Positions 48,454-60,479 of a stretch of 64,000 nucleotides of DNA are shown one piece after another. The notes beneath the pieces were generated by a model that worked only from the letters and a program-made list of their open reading frames with translations, was not told the DNA's origin and ran no database searches. The position numbers and the translations under genes were made by a program. The DNA is taken from the NCBI GenBank assembly GCA_036583965.1, contig JAZBQD010000034.1:6159476-6223475 (forward strand). The letters run 5' to 3'. Every line of letters starts with the position of its first letter. Position 1 is the stretch's first letter. Origin of the DNA: Prunella strophiata (lineage: Eukaryota > Chordata > Aves > Passeriformes > Prunellidae).

Positions 48454-51400
48454 GGCTAAGAAATGCATTCTACATTTTTTAATTCTGATGAAAATTCATG
48501 TCAGTGTTTTTTTCTTGATGTTCCCTACTGATCCTATATCATTGCAACATAACAAATACAAATTATTCAGAAGCCTGTGCAGATCTTGAGCAGTAGGAAT
48601 AAAGGCAGGGAATGAATAAACCTCCAGGAAAAAAAAAATAAAAATCAAGGTACAATTCCCATTAGACCCATTAATTACTGCAGAGCTTTTAAACCAACAT
48701 AAATTCAAAGCAATATACTGATGTCAGAGTAGAAGTATTTGTTCTGAGATAAATATCACACAATATCAGGTAAATCTGCTAACTATGACTGATTTATTTT
48801 GGGGGGGGTTGTGTTAATTCCAGATTAAATCTCTGATTTATGGTGCTGCTGAGAGTGCCAGTTCCTTCCTGGAAGGTAATGGAAGTTGGATAACCTGCTC
48901 CAGGGCTGGGTGCTGAGCTGGAAAAGGCACAAAGCAACCTGAAAAAATAAACTCATCCCCTCCTGGAAAATGGGAATTGCTGCAATGAGCTCCCAGCCAG
49001 GCTGAATAAATCCCTGCAGGGCAGTGCTGGGCTCGGGGCTGGCACAGGATCTCTCAGATAAGAGCCAGCCCCTGCTCCCCCAGCTTTGCCCACTCCATGA
49101 AAATGGATCCTGCCCTGCAGGGAGCATCCCAGAGCCCGAGGGGAGGAGAATCCCAGGTGAGCAGGAGAGAGAAAAGCAGTGAAGGATTTCCCAGCCTGCA
49201 CTGATGTCCCCATCCATCACAGACAGGGAATGCTCCATGTCCCAGCATGGAAAGGTACAAACACAGATTTATTATGCTCCTTTCTCCCTCCTGCCTGTGC
49301 TCCATGGATCTGCAGGGCAGACTCTGGGCTGTTTTTCTCATTTTAAATACATGTACTGGGCCAAATGTGTCCTTTCTGTAAATACAGCAGCTGCCTGAGA
49401 TTCATTTGGCTCATTGTACCTTAAAACCAAGACAGGACACACTTTGAGGTCCTGTTTTCTCAGGAACAAATGAAATAAAATTATAAATATATGGACCACT
49501 GCAGAGAAAAAAACCTTCTCAAATTCTCTTCCAGTTTCTTTTCCTGTTGTGGTCACTCACTATTTCCAGAAGGAAACATTTGTACCTAAGCAGGTCAGAG
49601 GATGTCTCCCTGGTATCCCATTGATTTATTATGGGAAAATTTGGCTTCATGGGCAGAAGTGTGTGAGCAGGAGAAGTTGTACACACAGATTAAAAGAAAA
49701 TGACCTGTTGTTGTTGCCTTATTGTGGATTCAGTGCAAGCAATAATGTGCCTTCTCAATTCCTTCCATTTTCTCCAGTAATTCCAAGTGGATGCAAGCTT
49801 TCCTCTGAGTCATAAGTGATTTTAGGGAAGGGATATGGGAGCAGATGAGGGGGAGAAGCAGAAACCTTTTTAAGTGGGAAAAAAAACTCTCTCAAGAAAT
49901 TCCAGAGGAACATTTGATGTTTGATGTCTACACCATGCAGCAGGGTCGTGGTGGTCTCAGAAGTTAAAATCTCTGACAGCAAGGAGTGTGCTTCAGAAAG
50001 GGACATTTCTAGGGAAAAATAATTGCCAAAAATAATTGCCAGTTCTGTCATCTTTTGTACATCTCAGAGGGACTTTATTCACTCAACAGCTTCTCCCTGA
50101 TATTCCTTTAAGTGTTTCCTTTTCAGCTGGGATCTCTGTGTAGTACTGTGGGGATGGCAAAAGTGTGGCCTGACCTCAAAGAACCCTTTCTCTGCTGGGG
50201 TTTGTTGGAGAAAACTTTTTCCACAGAGCTTTTTCCACAACCTGCCACCTCCCCAGAGGGACAGAGCATTAGGACAATTAATTAGCTGATAACTGATCTC
50301 CCATCCCACCTTTCCAGGCAGCCCAGCAAATGCTGTACAAAGTCCTCAATTAAACTAACTTGAGTTGGTCATAAAAATGTGACATTCCTTTCCATTAAGA
50401 GTGTTTTGAACACAACAAAAAGAGGGGTTGAGACTTTTATGTTGGAGAGAGTACAACATAAGGTCCTGTAGTACACTTAAAACTGGCCTAAATTGTGCCT
50501 CAGGTGGCAAAAGAGCCACACTTCAGCATTTTAGACAGGTTTTTTCCCCTTCCATTTTTTCCTTAAATAAGCCACTTGCTTTTAGTGGTGATGTTTATTG
50601 TTGCCACTGCAGCATTAAGCAGCAGAGCAGCCACTGGGGTGATATTTCCCTGAGCAGCTGAGGCAAGAAAAGCTGCAAAACCAGCCAAAGCCATGAGTGC
50701 ACAACTCCTCCTGCTGCAGGTACCTGTGAAAATGAAGGATTGTCTGAATCTCTCAGCATTTTCTTAGACAAATGCCTCCCAAAGCAGAGAGTTCATTGGT
50801 TTGAATTTCAGGATATGCAAAGCTGACTTCCAGCTCTGTTCTCAGAGTGACTTAGCTGATATCATTTCATTTCATCTCCATCTGCCTCCTGAACAGATTT
50901 GGCATGTGTTCCTGAGTCCCCATCTGTGTCTGTGGGCTGGGTCAAATGATTGTGCTCACAGACGTCATCTGGGATCCTTCTGGTTTGGGGCACTCATGAA
51001 ACCCAGCAATTCATTGGCAAATGGCTCTTTAGTCATGCTGGACTCTTCCCACACTGTGCTTGTCAGCCCCAAGAATCCTCCTGAACCTTTGTGCCCAGCT
51101 GGGCTGTGGAGTTGTTTGTGCTACTGAGGGTGCAAGGCCAAATCTCAGAATGGTGGAACACTCAGCAGGGTCTGAGTGGCCAAAAAAATGTATTTACAAC
51201 TCTAGAGCTGATGGAAAACACTCAGTTTGAGAGTCTGAGAGTCCAAAAATTTGTCAAGAGTGCTGCATATGAAAGCAGATTACTGACAGCACAGGTTGTG
51301 GATGTCTGCTAGTGAGGGCTTCCAAATTCCCAAGGAATGACAGTGGGTTTTAAGGATGCTGTGAGTAGGAAAAATTGGAAGAAAAGCTTTTGGGATTAGG

Positions 51401-52095
51401 AAGAATCCAGCTGCTGGAATATGCAGTTACAGTGCAAATAGCAGTGATCTCCTGAAATGTGATGCTGCAGAGGTTTGGCTGGGACCTCACAAATTGCCAC
51501 TGAAGGCTTCTCACAGCCCTGATGACACTGGGATCTCCAAGAAAGTCTCTGAGATTATTTTAATTAAAGAAATTTTCCTTTCTGCATGGAAAAGTGAGCA
51601 CTGCAGAGAATTCTTGTCTTCAAGGCCTGTAGCATAAATTAACTTGAAAACAAAAAGCTGCTGCAAAGTTTTCTGCTGCCAAAGCTTTCAGCCTTGCACC
51701 CTTTTTGTCTGTGTAATGATAAGTGCTGAGCAGAAGATTTTTCATCCTCAGAATGAAGCATGGTCACCTTTGACAGAAAAACACCAAAAATCTCACTTTA
51801 CCTTGATGAAATGAAGAGAAATAAAGACAAAGTGATAAATATTTCCCTCCACTCATAATAATCAAAGTTTAATAGCTTTGAAAGAAAACCTTGCACCTTC
51901 CTCATCAACTCCTTACACAGAGCAATGTCCTAAGACATTTTTTTTGCAGCATTTCCTTGGTGTTTTTTCTGTCTCTCTCCTGCCAAGTGGCACAAGACAA
52001 GGCAGAGCTGCAGCAGGGTTTAACCCCAGCACTGCCACTCCCTGAGAACTCTCCTGCTTTGACCCAATGGCTCAACAAAAAGTCCAGCCAGAAGT
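48454..52095. other. Non-coding stretch, no gene recognised
   Basis: Mostly unique-looking. The patch 48960-49240 is more GC-rich and gives overlapping frames of 86-137 codons on the minus strand, which differ in frame and show no domain. A small 14-base tandem AAAATAATTGCC pair lies near 50016-50042. Confidence 0.6.
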
Positions 52096-52319
52096 TCACA
52101 GAATGACCAGGTTGGAAGAGACCTTCAAGATCACCGAGTCCAACCCAGCCCCAACCCCTCAACTAAACCCTGGCACCCAGTGCCACATCCAGGCTTGTTA
52201 AACACACCCAGGGATGGTGACTCCACCACCTCCCCAGGCAGCCATTCCAGAACTTTTATCACCATTTCTGTAAAAACTTCTTCCTAATATCCAACCTGTA
52301 TTTCCCTTGGTGCAGTTCT
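52096..52319 (-). mobile_element. CR1 LINE 3' fragment, minus strand
   Basis: On plus the segment reads CACAGAATGACCAGGTTGGA, AGAGACCTTCAAGATCACCG, GTCCAACCCAGCC, GGGATGGTGACTCCACCACC, CAGGCAGCCATTCCAGAACT and CTTCTTCCTAATATCCAACC. This is the reverse complement of the CR1 3' region in the expected order, so the element is sense on minus. It ends near TTGGTGCAG. It has long intact blocks and is one of the better preserved copies here. No reverse transcriptase frame is present. Confidence 0.95.
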
Positions 52320-53551
52320 GCATCCACATGCAGTGACCCATCCCCTGGCTTCCTCCTGCATGTCAGAGCTGAAGTTTAGCCTGCTCAGCAATGCAGAGCT
52401 CAGCTGCAGGGTCTGTGCCCTGGCTGCTGCTGCAGGGCAGTGGATGCTCCAGGAGCACCCGGCTTTGCCTGGCAGCAATTTCCTCCCTGCATCCCTCCAC
52501 ACACACAAATATCTCCTCCTAACAACCCCTGCAAAGCTTTTTTTCTGGCTCTGGGAGAGCTTGCACTGCAGGCTCCAAAGCAGTTTTGCCTCTCTCCACC
52601 TCCCTCTCTTTTCCCCTGGTTTTCCCTGACACTTTTTTCGGAACACTGACTTTCCAGCTCCAGGCAAAACAGCCGCTGCTATTTTTCTCTCGATTATCAA
52701 GGATCACCTCAAGTGAAACTTTGAGGCATTTTAAGAACAAGAGCATTTATCTGTGTTATTTATATAAACCTCCTCAATTAACCCCTGGATTTCTGTTTGG
52801 ATTAAAAATTGGATTGCCAAGGAGGTGAGGGTGCCTTCATCTCACTCCCACGTCCTCCCTCAGATTCGTAGCAAAATGTTGCTTAGTCATGTTTGAATTA
52901 CATGGTGGGGGATTACTACAAAAAAGGGTTATTTTCAGGAGGGATAAGGCACCCTTTGAATATTGAATACTGAGTTAGAATAACGACACATTTCAATTCA
53001 TAAATGCCTGAAGTACAACTGAAAATATGTAAATAGTCTGTAATTACCAACTTCATGGGTGTGCTTTCCTAAACACTTCTGGAGAAAGTGAGACCCTGTA
53101 GTGTGAAATCTTAATTCTTGTAAACCACATCATCCTGGGCCTCTACAGATGTGGAACCTGCCCTAACAAATTTTAGTGTGCTGTTCCTTTTCCTTCCTGA
53201 TGTTCTGAAAGCAGTCTCTTGCATTCCCATGGGACTGCAAAATGTTTCTTAAATACCTTATAATAAGAAAAGCACATTTCAGATTTAAGTTTTCTCTCAA
53301 CAAGCACCAGGTCAGTTTAAATTATTACAATCTCAGCATCAAATTTGCCTGTCAAGATGTTCTTTCAACATAACCCAAATATTCCAACACAGCAAGGATC
53401 ATTTCTTCTTCTGTAATAAGACAGGCTGTTAAGGAGAAAAAAAACCAATTGTAGATCAATGTAACAATTTTTGTTAGCTATACAAATATTTCTAACTAAA
53501 AATAATAGAAAATATTATTAATTAAAATAATAATTATTTCTTCTACAGACC
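52320..53551. other. Non-coding stretch, no gene recognised
   Basis: The left third is locally GC-richer, and both strands carry open frames there (98 codons on plus, 138 on minus, the latter extending into the CR1). None shows a domain. The remainder is AT-rich. Confidence 0.6.
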
Positions 53552-53610
53552 CACAGAATCATTTAGGTTAGAAAAGACCCCCCAGGGTCACCAAGTCCAG
53601 CCTTTGGACA
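53552..53610 (-). mobile_element. Short CR1 LINE remnant, minus strand
   Basis: CACAGAATCATTTAGGTTAG, AAAAGACCCC and TCACCAAGTCCAGCC match the last ~60 bases of CR1 in reverse orientation. Similarity fades after CCTTTGG, so only the 3' tip can be supported. It lies beside an AATTATTA-rich patch. Confidence 0.85.
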
Positions 53611-56372
53611 TGGAATATCCAAGCCCTGCACTCTGAGGGGTTCTGCCTCAAGAGCCACTCACCAGTAAAACCAAGCACTGAGATAAAGTGAGATTAAAAC
53701 ACTTCTGGTCTGTTCTGTTGTGGCCAAACAGATTCATTTTGGCTGATCCATTCCTGTAAACATCACAGATGTGATGGGCCTGTGAAACCACTCCATCTTC
53801 CACCAGCATAATGAGAATAAATTAGGACAAATTACAACAGCATTAAACAACAGAAACGCACCAGACTTCACAGTAATGTCTTCTGGAAAATATTTTTTTA
53901 TCTGGGGATTCAATTAAATGAGATCCTCTCTACATGTGCTTATCAGAACAAGCCAAATTCATTTCATGCAGCAAAATTCAGTGAGCAATTTTGGTCCAGT
54001 CACTTCAGAACCTCCTGCACAGTGCTACAACATAAAGATGTCATTTAAACTGAGGCAGAAAATTAATTAGAGCCACCCTAACATTTTTGCATCTTTAATT
54101 TGGATGGGAGTTCTTTGCAGAACATCTGTGCTCCCCTCCCAGCTAATTGCAAGCACAGAGGGAAAAGCCACAAGCACGATGTTTGATGCCTCCTCCCAGA
54201 GACCTATTTACACTCACTAATGCAAACACAGCTTGCTGCAAAACTTGCCAGCACTCTGGGCTCCTTGCACCATCTGATTTCTGCTTCCTGGCCAGTGGAA
54301 AAACCTTGGGATTGAAACTGCCACTCAAGCAGGTATTAAAGCCCTGGATGCCTCATCCAGTAAATTGGATTGTTGTGACACAAACTGACAAACTGGTTAA
54401 GGCTTGTGCCCTTCCCTGAGCTCAAGAATTACAGATTTGGAAAGACCTGGCTGTGTCAGGGATGGCTGGAATATCTGTCTCAATTTTCCCAAGCTCTCAA
54501 TGTTTTTGAAGCCTGTAATTATCCTTTTGGTGTTAGGGAGGGTTCAGTTCTGTGTTGGGCTGGGGCTCTTCCCTCTCCCAGGTGGTCAGGAAGGATCAAT
54601 TCCAGTGGAGCCCTGAGACCTGCTGAGGGTTCAGGATGTGCTGCCTGCTGTAGGAGCATGCAGGAATTATTTTACCTCAAATCCTCTAGCCTCAGAGTAA
54701 ATGTCAGCAAGGCAGGGGGCTTTTTCCTATTCTGTGTGGGTTTGAACGAGTCTGTATTGTTTACTAGACCTTGAAAAGTCTTCTAAGATATAAAAAAATA
54801 AATATTCCTTGCTTTTTGATAAAAAGGAAGAAGAGCACAAAAGTGCAGAGAACTTTGCAAGCTTTGGAGTGTCTTCTCACAGAGAAGATAAAACCATTCT
54901 TGTGGACTTTCAACTTTAGTGGTGTGAATTAATTGCCAAATGTGCATGGCAGTGATGTTACCTGACACATCCCAGCAGGAAATGATGCCAAGGAAGGGGG
55001 GAAAGCTGAGTTTAAGTGAGTTCAAGGAAGGGAGAGACCTGCAGACCTCATCCAGGTGCCCAGAGCTGCTGCCTGGGCTCATTCTCTCTTTAGGCTGCTC
55101 CCCCTGAGCTCCTCTGCCTGTGTGGGTTCCCTGATGTTTCTGGGCAAGGTTTATCCATCACTGCAAAAAGGGGCATCACCTCGTTACTCACTGGCAGGTT
55201 TTTTCTGATCCTTCTGCAAAAAAATATTCAATTAAACACCTGAGGAGTTCTTAAAAGCACTTAGTTTTATGTGGGGGAAAAATTAAAATATTAGCCAAGA
55301 GGTAGATCAGGCAAAATAAAGGAATGATTTCTTCAGCACCACGACCTACAAAAGCTCCGTGTTTAATTCTGTCAGTTGTGTTTTAATTCTGTTTTAATTC
55401 TGTGTTGGACCCACAGAAAAGGCAGGGATTTGAGTTCCTCTGGGGGTTTCCTTTAAGGGCAAGAGGATGGATAGAGGAGCCCTTCTCCTCTGACAGCTCC
55501 ATTAAAAACCAAGGTGGTCAGTGGTGAGCACACATCAGGAATTCAGTCATTGTTATGGGAGCTGTGAAATGAAATCTGAGCCCAGACAGCTTCATATTAC
55601 AGGCTGGAGAGATAATAAAGATTATCTGTAATAATGTTTTGCAATAATACAACCTTATTAAAAACTACCTCATAAATAAAGCACAAAATACAGGGAAGTC
55701 AGGTTTCTTTATATTTATTTATGCCTGGAGCTAAATGCCTGTGAAATGCCAGTAGCCCATTTCCCTGCAGCAATCTGTGTCCAGAGATCCCTGCAGGGTT
55801 GTGGAATTGGGGTGAAATTTGGGATTTTGAGGCTGCACATCCCTGAAAAGGACAGATCTGGCTCAGCTCAGTTATCCCAGCTCTGGGATAAGGTGCCTTC
55901 AGTCTGTGGGGAATGGGAATGTCAATCCTGGGAGCAACCCCTCAATATTGATAATGCTGCATTTGGCAGCACCCTGCCACTTGTTTTCATTTTGCTGTTA
56001 TCCCCCAGCCTTGTGCCATCCATCAGCACAAACTGCCTCGGGGGAAAACAGAGCAAGAGCAGTGAGAAATTACTCTCAAAATTAAGCAGAAAAGGGGGGG
56101 GAAAAGCCCAAGTGTATTTGAAAAGAAAAGATTTTAACTTTCCTTGGCAATAATTAGAATTTGTTCTTGCAGCGCCGTGTTCCTCCGCAGTTACTTCTAT
56201 GACCTTCCATCAGAGTGTGGGTGAGAAGAAGAATTATGAAAATGAGATGAGCTTAATTAAAACTGCTTAATTTATCTCTTTTTTTTTTTTTTTAAGAGCA
56301 AAACAGCTACCCTGATTGAAAAAAAAATTAAATATCTAGCAGGCTGTTTTCCTATTCTATTAAACAGAAATT
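53611..56372. other. Non-coding stretch, no gene recognised
   Basis: Unique-looking sequence with a short 11-base TTTTAATTCTG repeat near 55380-55402 and a T14 run near 56280. The frames 54406-54774 (122 codons) and 55746-56153 (135 codons), both plus, show no domain. Confidence 0.6.
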
Positions 56373-56420
56373 TAGTTCTAGAAATCTTCATGTAAAATAT
56401 AGTTCTAGAAACCTTCATTT
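56373..56420. repeat. 27-bp tandem pair
   Basis: TAGTTCTAGAAATCTTCAT at 56373 recurs at 56400 as TAGTTCTAGAAACCTTCAT, with one mismatch and a period of 27. Confidence 0.85.
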
Positions 56421-57862
56421 TTTACTTTATTAGCCTTTCTTTTAAAGCTTTTGCTTTCTGTATGTGAATTTCTGTGGTCACCCATAACAGAAAGAAAAAA
56501 CCAATCCAAACTGTGAAACAGAAATCATTATTAATAAAGCAACTTCACCAAGAACTGAGATTTTTTTGGGTTGCACACATAATAAAGGAAATTACATGTC
56601 CTAAAAGCAAGTAAATTTTCCCTTCTGGAGGGTCCCATCCAGTGGGGTTTAAAGAGAAATTTATTTTATTGAAGAGGAGCTGTTTTAGTGGGGAGTGTCA
56701 GTGCAGATCCAGAATTATTCTGCTAAATCATGAGCTTTATTTGAATGTCACCACTGACGTGAGATGAGGATGAAGGTGATGATTAATGCCACGACTAAAT
56801 TAAAATATTTATTATTGTAATTTGGTATTATTAGCAAATCTGAAGAAAAATAAACGATACCAAAAATACTCAGCTACATTTGTGTTCATCAGAGCTCATG
56901 GGTTTTTATTTTTTTTTGCTTGTATGGGAATTCATCATAAACCAGAACCAGCTAGTCACCAACAATCCCCAATTTTCCTGCTGCTCACCTGGCAAATGTC
57001 ACCCTAATTAAAAAGAAGCAAAGAAATTAAAATCATAATGTCACTTGGTGTAACAAAATTCAGAAGGTGAAAATTGCATTTGTGGCAGAACCAGGTGTCT
57101 GTTGGTGTTCACAGAGGATTCTGCAACCCTTCCTCAGCCAGGTAATCCCAGAAAAACCAGGGGATTTTTTCCATGAACATTACTCACATGAGCAACAGCT
57201 TGGGAGCATTCAGTGCTGCATTTGAAATAAACCCCTGCACAAAAGTGACTTTGCTGCCACCCTGATTACTATTTCTATGTGTACAGTATTGTATTGCTGC
57301 TTCTTTTTTTTTTCATTTTAATTACACTTGATTAGCAAAACTGCAGCACAGCAGGAAACAGGCAGGAGCAGATTTGCTGAACCCTTGCACACTCCTGCTC
57401 GTGATTGCAAAGCTCTGAAAAGATTTGAAGGTCACACTCTTCCTCTAATAACCATTTCTTTTCTCAGATGGTGAAAAAATTTTGGAAGGTGCAGCCCTGT
57501 TCGTTGGAGATTTATTATGAAACAAGCTTTGAGGCAAAATGTACTTCCATCACTGACTTAATTAGAAATGCTGGGAATGTTATAGATGTGTCTGTTTGGG
57601 GGTTGTGTTTTTAAAACCTCCTGCAGCTCTCAACAGCAGCTCAGGCTGCTGCTCAAAATTAACCACTCAAGGTGTTCTGCAGCCTTTAACCCTGGCCTCA
57701 GGACAGTGCATTCCCTAAATTAGGGATCCTGAAGGAGACAAATCCAGAAGATGGGGAAAAGGAGCCCCTGCACAGTTGTAGGAGCTGGGTTGTGTGCAGT
57801 GAGCAGGTGCAGTGACAAATATCCATGTTTAGGAATATGTACATCCCTACATTTACACATCA
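56421..57862. other. Non-coding stretch, no gene recognised
   Basis: AT-rich, unique-looking sequence with a T11 run near 57305. No gene or mobile element recognised. Confidence 0.65.
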
Positions 57863-57904
57863 GGAATATTTATATTCCATATTTATATTCCATATTTATA
57901 TTCC
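57863..57904. repeat. 13-bp tandem repeat, about 3 units
   Basis: Three units of ATATTTATATTCC follow one another with minimal variation and then lead into TGTTTACAGATATTTA. Confidence 0.9.
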
Positions 57905-59904
57905 TGTTTACAGATATTTAAGCTCCTCTGCTTGAAGACCTTAATCAGCTCCATCCCTCACTGCCAACCTTTCATCCAAGTGGGCAGTGAATCAATCCCA
58001 GGTAATTAAGTGGTGTTTTGGGAGGAAATCCTCACAGATTTTTACCTTAAGTCAGCACAATTATGTTATGGAGCTGAAGGGAGAAACAGGATCTTTCTCC
58101 CTCCTTTCCTCAGATCATGTAGAAATAGGTTTGATAGTCCTGAGGGGAATAAGGCTGCCCTGCACCAGAGCAGGGATTTGACATAATATTTTTACAATTA
58201 TATTCAATTCAACTCAATGAAAAATGATCCTGCAGGTGCTATCTCAGTGGGTGCCCTGAAGCTGACAGGTACAAACCATGGCAGATGTAAAATTTCTGTG
58301 TTTATTACCCTGCAAGTCTTAAAGGACTGTGACTGTAGGATTCTAGACACACACCTCTGTGTTTTATATGGAATATTGCAGACAGAAAAGACACAAATAT
58401 GTCATCCATTCCTCTCCAGGAAAGGTGAGTTGATTTCCTCAATTCTCCAAAGTCTCCCCTGAGGAGTTCTGATTTATTTATCTATTATTAGAAATGAAGA
58501 GGATAGAATGGGGCACTAGAACATCCAAAAACAGCAAAATCTTTGCATATAGTGCATGCTTTATATCAGGATAGCTGCAGAGTCTAATGAAAAACTGTGC
58601 TTGTTTGTCACTTTTGAAACTTTGATGATCCTTTTTTCTTATCCTGAGAAAGTTTTCCTGGTTTGGTTTCAGGGATTCAAAGGCAAAGCTGCTGAATCTC
58701 ACATTTCTTGGATGACTGGGAATCCCAGTGTAGGAGTGATCAACACACAGTTTCACTACTTCTGATATTTGCTCTTTAACTCTGCTTTTTAGGCAGCATT
58801 GTATGTAATTGGCTGCCCTGGACAATATTGGATATTGGTGGCTGCTCAAACCCACTCAGGCTGCTCAAATTTGGAAATTTGGAGGCACTTCTGCTCAGAC
58901 TCATGGCAGTTTTAAATCCTCCTGACTGTGAGGCTGATGGAAGAAGAAAGGCCAACTTCAATCCTTCAAACTCAAATCCAGATCAGCTTTTCTCACTGCA
59001 TTTCCCTTGTGGAAAGAACAAAAAGCCTGAGCTGAAACACAACCACCAAGCAGGGAGGTCAGTGCAGGTCTCGTGTCTCCAGCTAATCTCTTATAAAATG
59101 TGAATGAGATTTTTCAGTAGAGTTTTAAGGGCTGCAACACACATAGGACAGTAAACAAGAGTAGCAAAAAATAATGGTAATAGAAAATAGTTTATGAAAA
59201 CAAAATAATGTTTTCCCTCCTTTTTCACATTTGAAAAAATGATTGTATTTTGAATAGTCTCTTCCTGCTAACATTGCAAAGGCAAAAGGATGGCAGCTTT
59301 AGATTTCCATAAGCTCATCCATTCAAAAGCTCCTTTATTCATAATTTAAGCAATACATTTGTGTAGAAGCCAGTTCACTCAAATTGCTTTCTTCTTGTAT
59401 CTTTTGTAACTACTCTGCAGGAGAACCTTTCTTTCCTTTGTGGACATTCCTGGAATTTCTTGCTCAGAAAGTCAGCTCTTATTTAGTGCAAACAGGAGAA
59501 ATTGTGGCTTTTTTTTTTTTGTCTTAATAGTTAACAGGCACAGTTGAGGTTGACACAATCACATCTGTGGGATAAATAGTAATCCTGATATCTAATCTGA
59601 TAATTTTTTTTAGAGCATCCCAGCAACTGGAAGACTTAAAAACAGTGATGTGGACATTGGTGAACTCTTCTGAAGCACAAGGAGCCACGTGAGAGGGAGC
59701 AGGGAAGCACTTGGCTGAAAATCTGATGTGATCAAGGCAGACGGACGCTGCAGCCTGAGGGACAGCAGGGGCTGCTTCCCAGTGGAAATGACAAATAAAA
59801 GACAAAGAAAGGATAAGAGATGTGAAAATCAAGGCAACTTACTCAGGATTGATACTAGTTAAGGGTAGGGGGATAGAAGAGAAGCAAAGCAGCAATGACC
59901 CAAA
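57905..59904. other. Non-coding stretch, no gene recognised
   Basis: Unique-looking sequence. The minus frame 58478-58855 (125 codons) and the plus frame 58828-59103 (91 codons) have no recognisable domain. A T11 run lies near 59510. Confidence 0.6.
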
Positions 59905-60022
59905 ACACTGAAAGGAGTCAGAGGAATGGGCAGGAGCTGATGCCCAGGAAGTTTCACCTGAACATGAGGAAGAACTTCTTACCTGTGCAGTGACTGAGCA
60001 CTGGGAGATTGCCCAGAGAAGG
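59905..60022 (+). mobile_element. CR1 LINE 3' fragment, left part
   Basis: ATGGGCAGGAGCTGATGCCC, GGAAGTTTCACCTGAACATG, AGGAAGAACTTCTTACCTGT, GACTGAGCACTGGGAGATTG and CCCAGAGAAGG match the CR1 3' region in order, sense on plus. The element is then interrupted by the seven-unit array at 60023-60260 and resumes at 60261. The left limit is approximate. Confidence 0.93.
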
Positions 60023-60260
60023 TGTGGAGTCTCCCTTGCTGGGGATATTCCAGAAATGTGAAATCCCTCTTACTGGGGATGTTCCACAAATGTGGAGTCT
60101 CCCTTATAAGGGATATTCTGGAAATGTGGATTCTTCCTTACTGGGGATATTCCAGAAATGTGAAATCCCTCTTACTGGGGATATTCCAGAAATGTGGAGT
60201 CTCCCTTGCTGGGGATATTCCAGAAATGTGAAGTCCCTCTTACTGGGGATATTCCAGAAC
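60023..60260. repeat. 34-bp minisatellite amplified from within CR1, 7 units
   Basis: Units start at 60023, 60057, 60091, 60125, 60159, 60193 and 60227, each exactly 34 bases. The unit begins TGTGGAGTCTCCCTTGCTGG or TGTGAAATCCCTCTTACTGG and ends GGATATTCCAGAAA. The CR1 consensus at this place also reads GTGGAGTCTCC, then GGAGATATTCAA, so the unit is native CR1 sequence copied in place. Units 1 and 6 are identical and units 2, 5 and 7 are near-identical, giving an A/B alternation. Frames crossing it (plus 60009-60308) are repeat artefacts. Confidence 0.95.
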
Positions 60261-60322
60261 CATTTGGGTGCAATCCTGTGCCAAGTGCTCTGGGGTGACC
60301 CTGCTTGAGCAGGGAGGTGGGA
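60261..60322 (+). mobile_element. CR1 LINE 3' fragment, right part
   Basis: GGGTGCAATCCTGTGCCAAG, TGCTCTGGGGTGACCCTGCT and TGAGCAGGGAGGT continue CR1 where the left part stopped. Similarity ends near GAGGTGGGAGCAGACC, exactly where the 43-bp array begins, so the CR1 terminal block and its ATTCTATG tail are missing or replaced. Confidence 0.93.
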
Positions 60323-60479
60323 GCAGACCTGATACCCCAAATTTCCTAAGTATTTCCAGACAAAGGCAGACCTGATACCCCAAATGTCCAGAGTATTTCC
60401 AGACAAAGGCAGACCTGATACCCCAAATTTCCAGAGTATTTCCAGACACAGGCAGACCTGATATCCCAAATTTCCAGAG
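60323..60479. repeat. 43-bp minisatellite, about 3.65 units
   Basis: Units start at 60323, 60366, 60409 and 60452, with a period of exactly 43. Each begins GCAGACCTGATACCCCAAAT and ends TATTTCCAGACAAAG. It directly abuts the CR1 remnant but is not recognisably CR1, apart from a possible overlap of the first bases with the CR1 GACCAGATGA block. The minus frames 60104-60511 and 60240-60620 are translations of the array (repeated S-G-N-T-L motifs), not genes. Confidence 0.95.
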
